Positions 19,713 to 28,278 of a stretch of 64,000 nucleotides of DNA are shown here, piece by piece (within the stretch, counting starts at the first letter, position 1; each line of letters opens with the position of its first letter). The notes under the pieces were generated by a model. It searched no databases. It saw only the letters and a list, made by a program, of their open reading frames with translations, and was not told where the DNA came from. Source of the stretch: Vibrio hangzhouensis (GTDB taxonomy: Bacteria; Pseudomonadota; Gammaproteobacteria; Enterobacterales; Vibrionaceae); contig NZ_FNVG01000003.1 of assembly GCF_900107935.1 (NCBI RefSeq), positions 186,001-250,000 of the forward strand, given 5' to 3'. Position numbers and translations under genes: made by a program.

Positions 19713-19974
19713 GAGTTTTGTTAAAGTGTCCCTTGAAGATGATGAATGTCATCAAAAAAATATTACAGCGTGATGCTATTTTATCGGCAACCTTGCCGAA
19801 AACCTTAGCGTTATCAACGGATACATTTAAGGTAGTAGCAGGATCTATTTTTAGATTATTGTCGTCTCTTGACAATATATATCTCTGAACGGAAGTAAAA
19901 AATAACGCATTACTCAACTTAAAATGCAATGGATTGCAGTGTGTCGAGATTATGCTGATAGGTTGACTTAAATT

Positions 19975-21354
19975 ATGGCAAAAGCAAAAAGAGCGTATGT
20001 TTGCAACGACTGTGGTGCAGACTTTCCCCGCTGGCAAGGTCAGTGTAATGCATGTGGGAGCTGGAATACCATCAGTGAAGTGCGCTTGGCGGCTTCGCCT
20101 CAGGTAGCGAGAAACGAACGACTGTCAGGGTACGCTGGCAGTGCCACCGAATCGATAATTCAAACTTTGTCAGAGATCGACCTTCAGGAAGTGCCTCGAT
20201 TCACCAGTGGTTTTAAGGAACTCGATCGCGTATTGGGCGGTGGGGTGGTACCCGGAGCCGCCATTCTTATCGGTGGTAACCCGGGAGCGGGTAAGTCGAC
20301 GCTATTACTTCAGGCAATGTGTTGGTTGTCGTCTCAGATGCCGACCCTGTATGTGACTGGAGAAGAATCACTTCAGCAGGTGGCGATGCGTGCCTCTCGC
20401 TTAGGGCTGCCTAAGCACCATCTGAAAATGCTGTCCGAGACCAATGTCGATCGTATCTGTCAGATTGCTGAAAAAGAGCAGCCGAAGCTTATGGTTATTG
20501 ACTCGATTCAGGTAATGCATGTTGCTGATGTTCAGTCTTCACCGGGTAGTGTCGCTCAGGTCAGGGAGTCGGCAACCGCATTGACCCGTTATGCCAAGCA
20601 AAATAACGTCGCGATCTTTATTGTTGGGCACGTAACGAAAGACGGTACGTTGGCCGGTCCAAAAGTGCTAGAGCACATTATTGACTGCTCCGTGCTGCTC
20701 GATGGTGGTACTGATAGCCGCTTTAGAACGCTTCGCAGCCACAAGAACCGATTTGGTGCAGTAAATGAACTGGGTGTGTTTGCCATGACAGGGCAGGGCT
20801 TAAAAGAAGTCAGCAACCCGTCGGCCATTTTCTTGTCGCGAGGGGAAGAAGAAACATCAGGCAGCTCCGTTATGGTGGTTTGGGAGGGGACTCGTCCGTT
20901 GCTTGTTGAGATCCAAGCGCTGGTGGATTACAGCCAATTAGCGAATCCGCGCCGAGTGGCTGTTGGTCTGGAGCAAAATCGTCTGTCACTCCTTTTGGCT
21001 GTGCTACATAAGCATGGCGGTCTACAAATGGCGGATCAAGATGTGTTCGTCAATGTGGTGGGGGGCGTGAAGGTGACTGAAACCAGCGCTGACCTTGCTT
21101 TGGTTATGGCACTGCTGTCCAGTTTCCGTGACCGCCCATTGCCAAAAGATGTCGTGGTATTTGGTGAAGTGGGTCTTGCTGGCGAGATTCGTCCGGTACC
21201 GAGTGGCCAAGAGCGTTTAATGGAAGCATTTAAGCACGGCTTCAAAAAAGCGATTGTGCCGGCTGCGAACATGCCAAAAGGCGGCATTGAAGGCATGCAA
21301 ATCCATGGCGTGAAGAAGCTTTCAGAAGCGATTTCAGCATTTGATGAACTTTAA
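19975..21354 (+). CDS. radA: DNA repair/recombination protein RadA (Sms)
   Basis: A 459-residue RecA-like ATPase that promotes branch migration during recombination. It has an N-terminal C4 zinc finger (CNDCGADF...CNACGSW), Walker A GGNPGAGKST, the RadA-specific motif HKNRFGAVNE and a C-terminal Lon-protease-like domain (VVFGEVGLAGEIRPV). The length is standard. The gene appears monocistronic. A terminator-like hairpin lies about 175 bp after the stop rather than immediately downstream. Confidence 0.96.
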   Translation: MAKAKRAYVCNDCGADFPRWQGQCNACGSWNTISEVRLAASPQVARNERLSGYAGSATESIIQTLSEIDLQEVPRFTSGFKELDRVLGGGVVPGAAILIGGNPGAGKSTLLLQAMCWLSSQMPTLYVTGEESLQQVAMRASRLGLPKHHLKMLSETNVDRICQIAEKEQPKLMVIDSIQVMHVADVQSSPGSVAQVRESATALTRYAKQNNVAIFIVGHVTKDGTLAGPKVLEHIIDCSVLLDGGTDSRFRTLRSHKNRFGAVNELGVFAMTGQGLKEVSNPSAIFLSRGEEETSGSSVMVVWEGTRPLLVEIQALVDYSQLANPRRVAVGLEQNRLSLLLAVLHKHGGLQMADQDVFVNVVGGVKVTETSADLALVMALLSSFRDRPLPKDVVVFGEVGLAGEIRPVPSGQERLMEAFKHGFKKAIVPAANMPKGGIEGMQIHGVKKLSEAISAFDEL

Positions 21355-21529
21355 TGGTGGTTTTTGCCTGAATTCAGGTAGAATACCGCCAACAAAAGTA
21401 TGATTTTGCGAAATGACATCGAAAAATCACCAAGAGCAGCTAAAATTAACTGCGATCTGGTAACAACACCCAAATCCGTTGAAGCTTGATGACATAAGCC
21501 TTGAGAGACTATTTCTCCCAAGGTGGCGT

Positions 21530-21561
21530 GTTATCGAGTCGGGTTCGGATAACTTTTTTTT
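21530..21561 (+). terminator. Intrinsic terminator in the radA-fusA gap
   Basis: GTTATC (21530-21535) and GATAAC (21548-21553) form a stem that can extend by GA/TC past one bulged G, followed directly by T8. It is 175 bp after radA and 85 bp before the fusA start, upstream of the fusA -10. It therefore ends either the radA 3' UTR or a separate short RNA. Confidence 0.65.
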
Positions 21562-21600
21562 AATACACATGCACGCAGAGGTATCGGTCTTTACAGATTG

Positions 21601-21609
21601 TGATATACT
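21601..21609 (+). promoter_or_regulatory. fusA extended -10 promoter
   Basis: TGATATACT contains the TGn extension plus a TATACT hexamer, 38 bp before the fusA ATG. No -35 with consensus TTGACA stands 17 bp upstream (GTATCG), which suits an extended -10 promoter. Confidence 0.6.
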
Positions 21610-21646
21610 CTGCGCGCAATTTATACCTTATAAACAGAGTAAGACA

Positions 21647-23728
21647 ATGGCAGATTTATCAAAGTACAGAAACATTGGTATTTTCGCGCACGTTGATGCG
21701 GGTAAAACTACCACCACTGAGCGTATCCTTAAGCTTACTGGTAAAATCCACAAAACTGGTGAAGTACACGACGGTGAGTCTACAACTGACTTCATGGAGC
21801 AGGAAGCTGAGCGTGGTATCACAATCCAGTCTGCTGCGGTAACTTGTGAGTGGAACGGCCACCGCCTAAACGTTATCGATACTCCGGGACACGTTGACTT
21901 CACAGTTGAAGTATATCGTTCACTTAAAGTACTAGACGGCGGTATCGGTGTATTCTGTGGTTCTGGTGGTGTTGAGCCTCAGTCAGAAACAAACTGGCGT
22001 TACGCGAACGAATCAGAAGTATCTCGTCTGATCTTCGTTAACAAACTAGACCGTATGGGTGCAGACTTCTTCAACGTTGTTGACCAAGTTAAGAACGTTC
22101 TTGGCGCTAACCCACTAGTAATGACTCTGCCTATCGGTCGTGAAGACGATTTCGTTGGTGTTGTAGACGTACTAAGCCGTAAAGCTTACGTTTGGGATGA
22201 TTCTGGTCTTCCAGAAAACTACGAAATCCAAGACGTTCCAGCTGACATGGTTGACGATCTAGAAGCTTACCGTGAAGAGCTAGTTGAGACTGCTGTAGAG
22301 CAAGACGACGACCTAATGGAAGCGTACATGGAAGGTGAAGAGCCTTCTATCGAAGACCTTAAGCGTTGTATCCGTAAAGGTACTCGCGACCTAGCGTTCT
22401 TCCCAACATTCTGTGGTTCTGCATTTAAGAACAAGGGTGTTCAACTAGTTCTTGACGCTGTTGTAGATTACCTACCAGCTCCAACTGAAGTTGATCCTCA
22501 GCCTCTAACAGATCCAGAAACTGGTGAGCCAACTGGTGAAGTTGCTACAGTTGACGCTGACGCGCCACTAAAAGCACTTGCGTTCAAAATCATGGACGAC
22601 CGTTTCGGTGCACTAACGTTCATCCGTATCTACTCAGGCCGCATGAAGAAGGGTGACACTATCCTTAACTCTGCAACTGGTAAGACTGAGCGTATCGGTC
22701 GTATGTGTGAGATGCAGGCTGACGAGCGTAACGAACTTACTGAAGCACAAGCTGGTGACATCATCGCTGTAGTAGGTATGAAGAACGTTCAAACAGGTCA
22801 CACTCTATGTGATCCTAAGCACGAAGTTACTCTAGAAGCTATGATCTTCCCAGAACCAGTAATCTCTATTGCTGTTTCTCCGAAGGACAAAGGTTCTACT
22901 GAGAAGATGGGTATCGCTATCGGTAAGATGGTTGCAGAAGATCCATCTTTCCAAGTTGAGACTGATGAAGATTCAGGTGAAACTATCCTGAAAGGTATGG
23001 GTGAACTTCACCTAGACATCAAGGTAGACATCCTTAAGCGTACTTACGGTGTTGAGCTAGAAGTAGGTGCTCCACAGGTAGCTTACCGTGAAACTATCAC
23101 TCAACCAGTTGAAGATAGCTACACGCACAAGAAGCAATCTGGTGGTTCTGGTCAGTTCGCGAAAATCGACTACCGTATCAAACCAGGCGAAGCGAACTCT
23201 GGCTTCACGTTCTCTTCTTCAGTTGTTGGTGGTAACGTTCCTAAGGAATTCTGGCCAGCAGTTGAGAAAGGCTTCGCGAGCATGATGGACAACGGTGTTC
23301 TAGCTGGCTTCCCTACGCTAGACGTAGAAGTTGAGCTATTCGACGGTTCATTCCACGCAGTTGACTCTTCGGCAATCGCTTACGAAATCGCAGCGAAAGG
23401 TGCATTCCGTCAGTCTATGCCAAAAGCTGGTGCACAGCTTCTTGAGCCAATCATGCACGTTGACGTGTTTACTCCAGAAGATCACGTTGGTGATGTAATC
23501 GGTGACCTTAACCGTCGTCGTGGTATGATCAAAGACCAGCAAGCTGGTACTACTGGTGTTCGTATTAAAGCTAACGTTCCTCTATCAGAAATGTTTGGCT
23601 ACATCGGTCACCTACGTACTATCACTTCAGGTCGTGGTCAGTTCTCTATGGAGTTCGAACACTACGCACCATGTCCAGCAAACGTTGCTGAAGAAGTTAT
23701 CGCTAAAGCGAAAGAAGACAACAAGTAA
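21647..23728 (+). CDS. fusA: Elongation factor G, stand-alone copy (EF-G 2)
   Basis: A 693-residue translational GTPase that drives ribosomal translocation and, with RRF, recycling. The GTPase motifs [17 protein letters not shown] and NKLD are complete. The start is the ATG at 21647 ([13 protein letters not shown]). A longer in-frame extension begins at 21479 but runs through the terminator and promoter described here and resembles no EF-G N-terminus. The gene is not in a str operon (no rpsL, rpsG or tuf nearby), so this is presumably the second EF-G that vibrios carry. Codon use is extremely biased toward preferred codons, which indicates a highly expressed gene rather than a relic. Confidence 0.93.
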   Translation: MADLSKYRNIGIFAHVDAGKTTTTERILKLTGKIHKTGEVHDGESTTDFMEQEAERGITIQSAAVTCEWNGHRLNVIDTPGHVDFTVEVYRSLKVLDGGIGVFCGSGGVEPQSETNWRYANESEVSRLIFVNKLDRMGADFFNVVDQVKNVLGANPLVMTLPIGREDDFVGVVDVLSRKAYVWDDSGLPENYEIQDVPADMVDDLEAYREELVETAVEQDDDLMEAYMEGEEPSIEDLKRCIRKGTRDLAFFPTFCGSAFKNKGVQLVLDAVVDYLPAPTEVDPQPLTDPETGEPTGEVATVDADAPLKALAFKIMDDRFGALTFIRIYSGRMKKGDTILNSATGKTERIGRMCEMQADERNELTEAQAGDIIAVVGMKNVQTGHTLCDPKHEVTLEAMIFPEPVISIAVSPKDKGSTEKMGIAIGKMVAEDPSFQVETDEDSGETILKGMGELHLDIKVDILKRTYGVELEVGAPQVAYRETITQPVEDSYTHKKQSGGSGQFAKIDYRIKPGEANSGFTFSSSVVGGNVPKEFWPAVEKGFASMMDNGVLAGFPTLDVEVELFDGSFHAVDSSAIAYEIAAKGAFRQSMPKAGAQLLEPIMHVDVFTPEDHVGDVIGDLNRRRGMIKDQQAGTTGVRIKANVPLSEMFGYIGHLRTITSGRGQFSMEFEHYAPCPANVAEEVIAKAKEDNK

Positions 23729-23750
23729 TTGGTCTTTGACTTCAGATAGT

Positions 23751-23779
23751 AAAAACCCGCCATTCGGCGGGTTTTTTTA
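23751..23779 (+). terminator. fusA intrinsic terminator
   Basis: AACCCGCC and GGCGGGTT form an 8-bp stem with an ATTC loop, preceded by A's and followed by T7. It lies 23 bases after the fusA stop and faces the convergent LysR gene. Confidence 0.92.
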
Positions 23780-23783
23780 TAGA

Positions 23784-24731
23784 TTACGTTTGGACAGGGT
23801 GCAGGACATAGTCCGTCTCAATGATGTTGAGGTGGGACATATCGCAGGATTGAAATTCCTGTACTTCACTTTTTAACCAGGTCGAAAAAGTCTGAATCTT
23901 GGGGCGGCTAAAATAGTGGGATGGGGCACATAGGTAGTAAGCAAACTGAGGTTTCAGCGCATAGTTCCCAATACGTACCAAGGTTCCTTCTTTAATATAC
24001 CGATACGCAAGACTGTGCTTGATAAGCCCAACCCCTTGAACGGATAAAGCACCTTCAACAACAAAGTGTGAGCCGTTGTACTGCAGGGTTCGGTTGCCAA
24101 TAGGTGCGCCAACATGTTTTAACCATATACTCCAATCCATGTCGGGCCAGGTATCTTCGATCAAATCGGCTTTATGCAGGTCATGAACGCTATAGATACC
24201 ATGTTGTTGTTGATACAAAGGATGGCAAACCGGATAGATAATGTCTTCCATCAACAGTTCGCTTTTGACGTCTTCGTACTGTCCTTCGCCATACCGAATG
24301 CAGATATCGACCGCTTCATCTTTAAATCTCACCAGCTTGTTGTTTGGTTCGAGCAACAGAGCGATCTCTGGATGTTGATCTCGAAAGCTCTGAATTCTGG
24401 GGACAAGCCAGTGTTGAGCAAAAGAAGGCAGGGTCGAAATGGAGAGTCGATTTGGGTTCGCATCATTGTTGATGCTCTGTACACCGCGGGAAATGTGTTC
24501 AAATCCCTGACTGAGCTCTTTGTAGAGTGCCCGTCCTTCTGGCGTCAGTTCGACTCTTCGGTGCTGCCGATAAAACAGCTCGCAGCCAAGGTGTTCCTCC
24601 AGTTGGCGAATCTGCTGGCTGACCGCTGCCGCAGACACAAATAACAAGTTCGCTGCACTTTTGAAACTTCCTTGCTTTGCCGCCTGATAGAAGTAATACA
24701 GTCCCTGTAACGGAGGTAGTCTTTCCTTCAC
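23784..24731 (-). CDS. LysR-family transcriptional regulator (GcvA-like)
   Basis: A 315-residue regulator with an N-terminal winged helix-turn-helix (FYQAAKQGSFKSAANLLFVSAAAVSQQIRQLEEHLG) and a C-terminal effector-binding domain. SAAAVSQQIRQLE and the pattern of the effector domain are closest to the GcvA/AmpR branch. Translation starts at a GTG (24731-24729) preceded by AAGGAAAAC at good spacing. It is divergent from the small DUF1127 gene across 91 bp, a typical LysR target arrangement. The natural ligand cannot be inferred. Confidence 0.88.
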   Translation of the reverse strand: MKERLPPLQGLYYFYQAAKQGSFKSAANLLFVSAAAVSQQIRQLEEHLGCELFYRQHRRVELTPEGRALYKELSQGFEHISRGVQSINNDANPNRLSISTLPSFAQHWLVPRIQSFRDQHPEIALLLEPNNKLVRFKDEAVDICIRYGEGQYEDVKSELLMEDIIYPVCHPLYQQQHGIYSVHDLHKADLIEDTWPDMDWSIWLKHVGAPIGNRTLQYNGSHFVVEGALSVQGVGLIKHSLAYRYIKEGTLVRIGNYALKPQFAYYLCAPSHYFSRPKIQTFSTWLKSEVQEFQSCDMSHLNIIETDYVLHPVQT

Positions 24732-24822
24732 TTAAGTTTTCCTTAACCCATAGCCAAAATAGATCGTTTGTCGTTTTTAAGGTTGTGAACAAAAATTATA
24801 CGAAAAGAACGGAGGAAGGCAA

Positions 24823-25038
24823 ATGGATACAATACTCAAACTATCAGAATGCAAAAAGTTAAGCTGCGAACATCAATCTATAGGTAAGAAGTTCTTAATC
24901 GTTGTTCGGCAATGGCATCAAAACTATCGTAGTCGAAAAGCGCTGGCTGAGCTATCAGATCACCTTTTGGACGATATTGGTGTTACGAGGGCAGAAGCGC
25001 GCGAGGAGAGCCAACGCAATTTTTGGAACCGGCAATAA
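24823..25038 (+). CDS. DUF1127 small protein (YjiS-like)
   Basis: A 71-residue basic protein. The C-terminal half, RKALAELSDHLLDDIGVTRAEAREE, is the DUF1127 signature of short arginine-rich proteins, some of which act in phosphate or RNA-related regulation in other bacteria. The N-terminal 30 residues (with Cys 10 and Cys 15) are variable in the family. The start follows GGAGGAAGGC. Being divergent from a LysR gene, it is a likely target of that regulator. It has its own terminator. Confidence 0.85.
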   Translation: MDTILKLSECKKLSCEHQSIGKKFLIVVRQWHQNYRSRKALAELSDHLLDDIGVTRAEAREESQRNFWNRQ

Positions 25039-25039
25039 A

Positions 25040-25067
25040 AAAGGCGACCTTCGTCGCCTTTATTATT
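25040..25067. terminator. Intrinsic terminator, DUF1127 gene / acyl-CoA ligase
   Basis: AAAGGCGAC and GTCGCCTTT form a 9-bp stem with a CTTC loop, flanked by A-rich and T-rich ends. It can serve both convergent genes. Confidence 0.88.
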
Positions 25068-25082
25068 CGAGCCTGAGTTCGA

Positions 25083-26768
25083 TTATTGTTCCCAAACTAC
25101 CAGTTGGTCTTTCGGCCAGTTTTGGCCCACTTCATGGTATTTTTGTTCCAGTAGATGCCGTTTGATTTTCAGCGTTGGTGTTAACAAACCGTTTTCGATG
25201 CTCCATGGCTCTTTGACCATTAGAACGCCCTTGATTTGCTCATGCGACTCCAACTCTTGATTCATACGCTTAACCACACGCTCTGCTGTGCGCGCATAAC
25301 GCTTCGGATCAAAGTTAGGGAAGTCTTGTGGTACAACGAGCAGGATAGGGGCTGGAAGTCCTAATCCAATCAAGCACATCATCTCAACACGACTATATTC
25401 AGCCAGTTTTTTCTCGATCGGCACAGGGGCAACAAACTTACCTTTCGCCGTTTTGAAGGTGTCTTTTTTGCGACCCTGAATGGTCAGGTAACCGTCGTCA
25501 TCAATAAAACCGATATCTCCGGTGTGGAGCCAACCTTCACTGTCGAAGGACTCTTGGGTTGCAATGTCGTTTTTGTAGTAGCCTGAGAATAGCCCTTGGC
25601 TACGAACCATGATCTCATCGTCTTCCGCAATCTTGAGCTCAATACCCGGGCCGGCATTACCTACAGAGCCTATTTTGTCTGCTTTGAATGGGTAATTGAG
25701 AGTACTGTATGCAAAGGACTCCGTCATCCCCCAAGCTTCGGTAATGTTCAGACCCACACTGTGATACCAGTCGAGTAATGCTGGTGATACAGGAGCAGAG
25801 CCACAACCGAGTACGCGTGCCTGATCAAGTCCCAATCCGTCAGCCAGTTTCTTTTTAATTAACGTATTGATAAACGGGATTTTAAGCAGAATATTGAGTT
25901 TTTTCTGCGGCAGCTTATCCTGAATTCTTTGCTGGAACAGTGTCCATAACCGTGGCACTGAGATAAACAGTGTTGGTCGCTGCATTTTGACGTCTTCTAT
26001 GAACGTATCCAGAGATTCTGGGAAGGCGGTCTGAACGCCACCAAGCACCGATGAGCCAAAGATATAGACACGCTCAGTAATGTGTGCCAGAGGCAGGTAC
26101 GAGAACAGGCGGTCATTTGCTTCAATGCCGATATGGTCAATGAGGCGTTGAACAGACCAGGTAAACGCGCCATAAGTCAGCATAGCGCCTTTAGGCAATC
26201 CCGATGTGCCTGAGGTATAGACCAAAGACATGAGTTTGTCGTCGTAGTGCAAAGGACGCTCTTCACTTGGTGCGTTGGAGGCGACCAGATCGGTGAAGCT
26301 GTGTTGGCATTCTGGTGCTGAGTCATATGGCAAAGAGATAGTGATCAGATCGCTTAGCCCCGTCATCACTTCGGTGGTCGCTTTCGCATCATCCAGCTTG
26401 CCAGCAATGAGCACTTTACTCTCGCTGTGAGTAATGCAGTACTCAATAGTATCTGCGCCAGCAGTCGGGAAAATAGGCACGCTCACATAATCACCCATCA
26501 TCATGGCCAGATCACAGATAAACCACTCAGCACAGTTTTTTGAGATCAAGGCGACTTTATCACCAGGTGCTACGCCTAAACCACGTAGAGCAGTGACGAG
26601 TCGCAGAGCTTTGTCTGCGACTTCTGCGTAGGTGAATTCGACAAATTCACGGTTAATTATCTGTTTCAGATAAACTTCATTCGGTTTTTCTTGCGCCCAT
26701 TTTAGGATCATCTCATTGGGCGGCGGTAGGGTACAGCTAGAGAGAGTGCTTTCGTTAGGCAGTATCAT
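25083..26768 (-). CDS. AMP-dependent long-chain acyl-CoA synthetase-type ligase
   Basis: A 561-residue ANL-superfamily adenylating enzyme. The AMP-binding motif is YTSGTSGLPKGAML (around residue 188). TEAWGMTES and the hinge segment GWLHTGDIGFIDDDGYLTIQGR follow, then KTAKGKFVAPVPIE with the C-terminal catalytic lysine region. This arrangement is that of the FadD15/long-chain acyl-CoA synthetase subgroup, which activates fatty acids to acyl-CoA at the membrane. Chain-length preference is not readable. A hexamer repeat giving several TATAAC -10-like elements lies just upstream. Confidence 0.88.
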   Translation of the reverse strand: MILPNESTLSSCTLPPPNEMILKWAQEKPNEVYLKQIINREFVEFTYAEVADKALRLVTALRGLGVAPGDKVALISKNCAEWFICDLAMMMGDYVSVPIFPTAGADTIEYCITHSESKVLIAGKLDDAKATTEVMTGLSDLITISLPYDSAPECQHSFTDLVASNAPSEERPLHYDDKLMSLVYTSGTSGLPKGAMLTYGAFTWSVQRLIDHIGIEANDRLFSYLPLAHITERVYIFGSSVLGGVQTAFPESLDTFIEDVKMQRPTLFISVPRLWTLFQQRIQDKLPQKKLNILLKIPFINTLIKKKLADGLGLDQARVLGCGSAPVSPALLDWYHSVGLNITEAWGMTESFAYSTLNYPFKADKIGSVGNAGPGIELKIAEDDEIMVRSQGLFSGYYKNDIATQESFDSEGWLHTGDIGFIDDDGYLTIQGRKKDTFKTAKGKFVAPVPIEKKLAEYSRVEMMCLIGLGLPAPILLVVPQDFPNFDPKRYARTAERVVKRMNQELESHEQIKGVLMVKEPWSIENGLLTPTLKIKRHLLEQKYHEVGQNWPKDQLVVWEQ

Positions 26769-26799
26769 TCCTGAACTCCGTTTTCGTGTAGAACGATAA

Positions 26800-26833
26800 G
26801 TTATAGTTATAGTTATAGTTGTTGTTATGTTAA
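26800..26833 (-). promoter_or_regulatory. Tandem TATAAC repeat promoter of the acyl-CoA ligase
   Basis: GTTATA occurs three times in tandem at 26800-26817, which reads as three TATAAC hexamers on the minus strand. TTAACA (minus strand, 26828-26833) lies 16 bp from the middle copy and could be its -35. Start of the ligase gene is about 35 bp further on. Confidence 0.45.
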
Positions 26834-26984
26834 TGCGTTGTTAACACTACAATGGTAGTCATATAAAAGAGGTACTGCAAGATGCTAATGGCTGATAAGT
26901 GTGGGCTCAAGCACATAATTGGAGCAAAAACTCCAAGTGCACGTTTGATTTTGCCTTCAATTTTCGAGGCTTATGTCAGACCAC

Positions 26985-28118
26985 TCAATGCCAGGGAATG
27001 TGATGAGATTGCATAATAATCCCAACGGCGTCTTGCTGGCAGCGTAATGCGTGCACGCAATTACCATCAAGCTTACCCAGAGCAACCATCTTTTCGAGCT
27101 CCAAAAGTGCATGAGTGAGAGACCAGGCTTCACTGTAATGACGGTTACTGGTAAGTGCATCAAAAATGTTAGCAACAGTAACAATACGCGCGGCGACCGG
27201 GATATCACCATGGCTGAGGCCATTAGGTGCCCCGGAACCGTCGAGATACTCATGATGGTATTGAATGATGTCTTTGAGCAAATCCATGTAGGCGTATTGC
27301 TGGTGATGTACCTGACTGGCCAATTGATTTACCAAGTTCAATCCTTGTTGGATCTGGCCAATCAGTACCAGATTATTGCTCCAATCCTGTAACCAGGGAG
27401 AGTTCGTCCGGGTGCTAAGAGAAGAGTATTTGCCAATGTCGTGCAGCTCTGCAAAGTGAACGATATGGCTAATGGTCTCGTCATTCAACTGATAAAGCTC
27501 GGACACTTCCAGGGCGATTAAGCGAGCATACTGGCCGACGCGATATGCGTGGTCCAGACTCTCCTCAGGATGTTCAAAATGGGTACTGCGTACCGAGTAT
27601 CCCATCTGAGACATGGCTTGAATGCCTGCTTGCTGTTCGTTAATGACCTGGCCCAATTGATGAGTGCAGGCAGAGAGTTCCGCTACGGTAGCGGAGTCAA
27701 AGTACTGCGGTTGGTTAGCATCGAGGAATAACAAGCCGGTGAATTGTTCATGATCAAGAACCGGAATGGTGAGTGAAGCCAGATATCCCTGTTCCAGTAG
27801 CCAATGAGAGTGAGTTGATGAGTCTGTGACCGTCGAAGGAATATCATTGATAACCCTAGGCTTTCTCCTGCAGATGTGTTGACCAAGTTTCGAGTTAGCG
27901 GCAATTGGGGCGCTATAGTGCAGGAGGGGTTGCCCTTCAAGAGTACTATGGGCATAAGTGGTCAGGCGGCAGTGCTGGCTATCAAACAGTGCCAGTGAAA
28001 CTCGGACAATTTCGGGGGCATAAAGGTTGATGGCATGATGTGCTCGTTGGAGCTCGTCGTTCATAGAGCCTTCATGTGTATTCTGCTGGTGCCTGATGCC
28101 AGAGTTTTCCGTTGTCAT
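26985..28118 (-). CDS. GAF-like plus HD-GYP-type protein with altered GYP motif
   Basis: A 377-residue cytoplasmic protein. Residues about 30-165 look like a GAF sensory domain. Residues 185-377 form an HD-GYP domain, the family of cyclic-di-GMP phosphodiesterases. Metal ligands are present: H190 (HAYRVG), H226-D227 (LHDIGK), H288-H289 (YHHEYLDGSG) and D320 (ANIFDALT). The eponymous GYP triad is GAP here (G296-A297-P298) in an otherwise intact DGSG-x-P-x-GL loop. The start follows AGGGGGTGATAT. Whether it cleaves c-di-GMP, only senses it or uses another nucleotide is open. Confidence 0.85.
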   Translation of the reverse strand: MTTENSGIRHQQNTHEGSMNDELQRAHHAINLYAPEIVRVSLALFDSQHCRLTTYAHSTLEGQPLLHYSAPIAANSKLGQHICRRKPRVINDIPSTVTDSSTHSHWLLEQGYLASLTIPVLDHEQFTGLLFLDANQPQYFDSATVAELSACTHQLGQVINEQQAGIQAMSQMGYSVRSTHFEHPEESLDHAYRVGQYARLIALEVSELYQLNDETISHIVHFAELHDIGKYSSLSTRTNSPWLQDWSNNLVLIGQIQQGLNLVNQLASQVHHQQYAYMDLLKDIIQYHHEYLDGSGAPNGLSHGDIPVAARIVTVANIFDALTSNRHYSEAWSLTHALLELEKMVALGKLDGNCVHALRCQQDAVGIIMQSHHIPWH

Positions 28119-28192
28119 ATATCACCCCCTATGTCTACTGATTCACTGCAATATCTATAAAAAGCCCTTTCGGTTTTTGATGTTCACACTAA

Positions 28193-28209
28193 AGGGGGCA
28201 ATTCCCCCT
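28193..28209. repeat. GGGGG-CAATT-CCCCC hairpin between chrA and the HD-GYP gene
   Basis: A six-base-pair perfect inverted repeat, very GC-rich in an AT-rich gap, lies 70 bp after the chrA stop and 75 bp before the HD-GYP start. A short T3 follows on the minus strand. It may be the chrA terminator or leader structure of the HD-GYP gene. Confidence 0.45.
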
Positions 28210-28278
28210 AATAATCAGTGTATGACTAAGATTGAAAACTGACGAGTAAAACAGCTCAGAATCCAAACGTGTTTTGAT

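Noticed and set aside
21479..21646. A 56-codon N-terminal extension of fusA in frame
   Set aside because: It runs through a terminator-like hairpin and the likely promoter, lacks a ribosome site at its start, and no EF-G has such a leader. The ATG at 21647 gives the family N-terminus.
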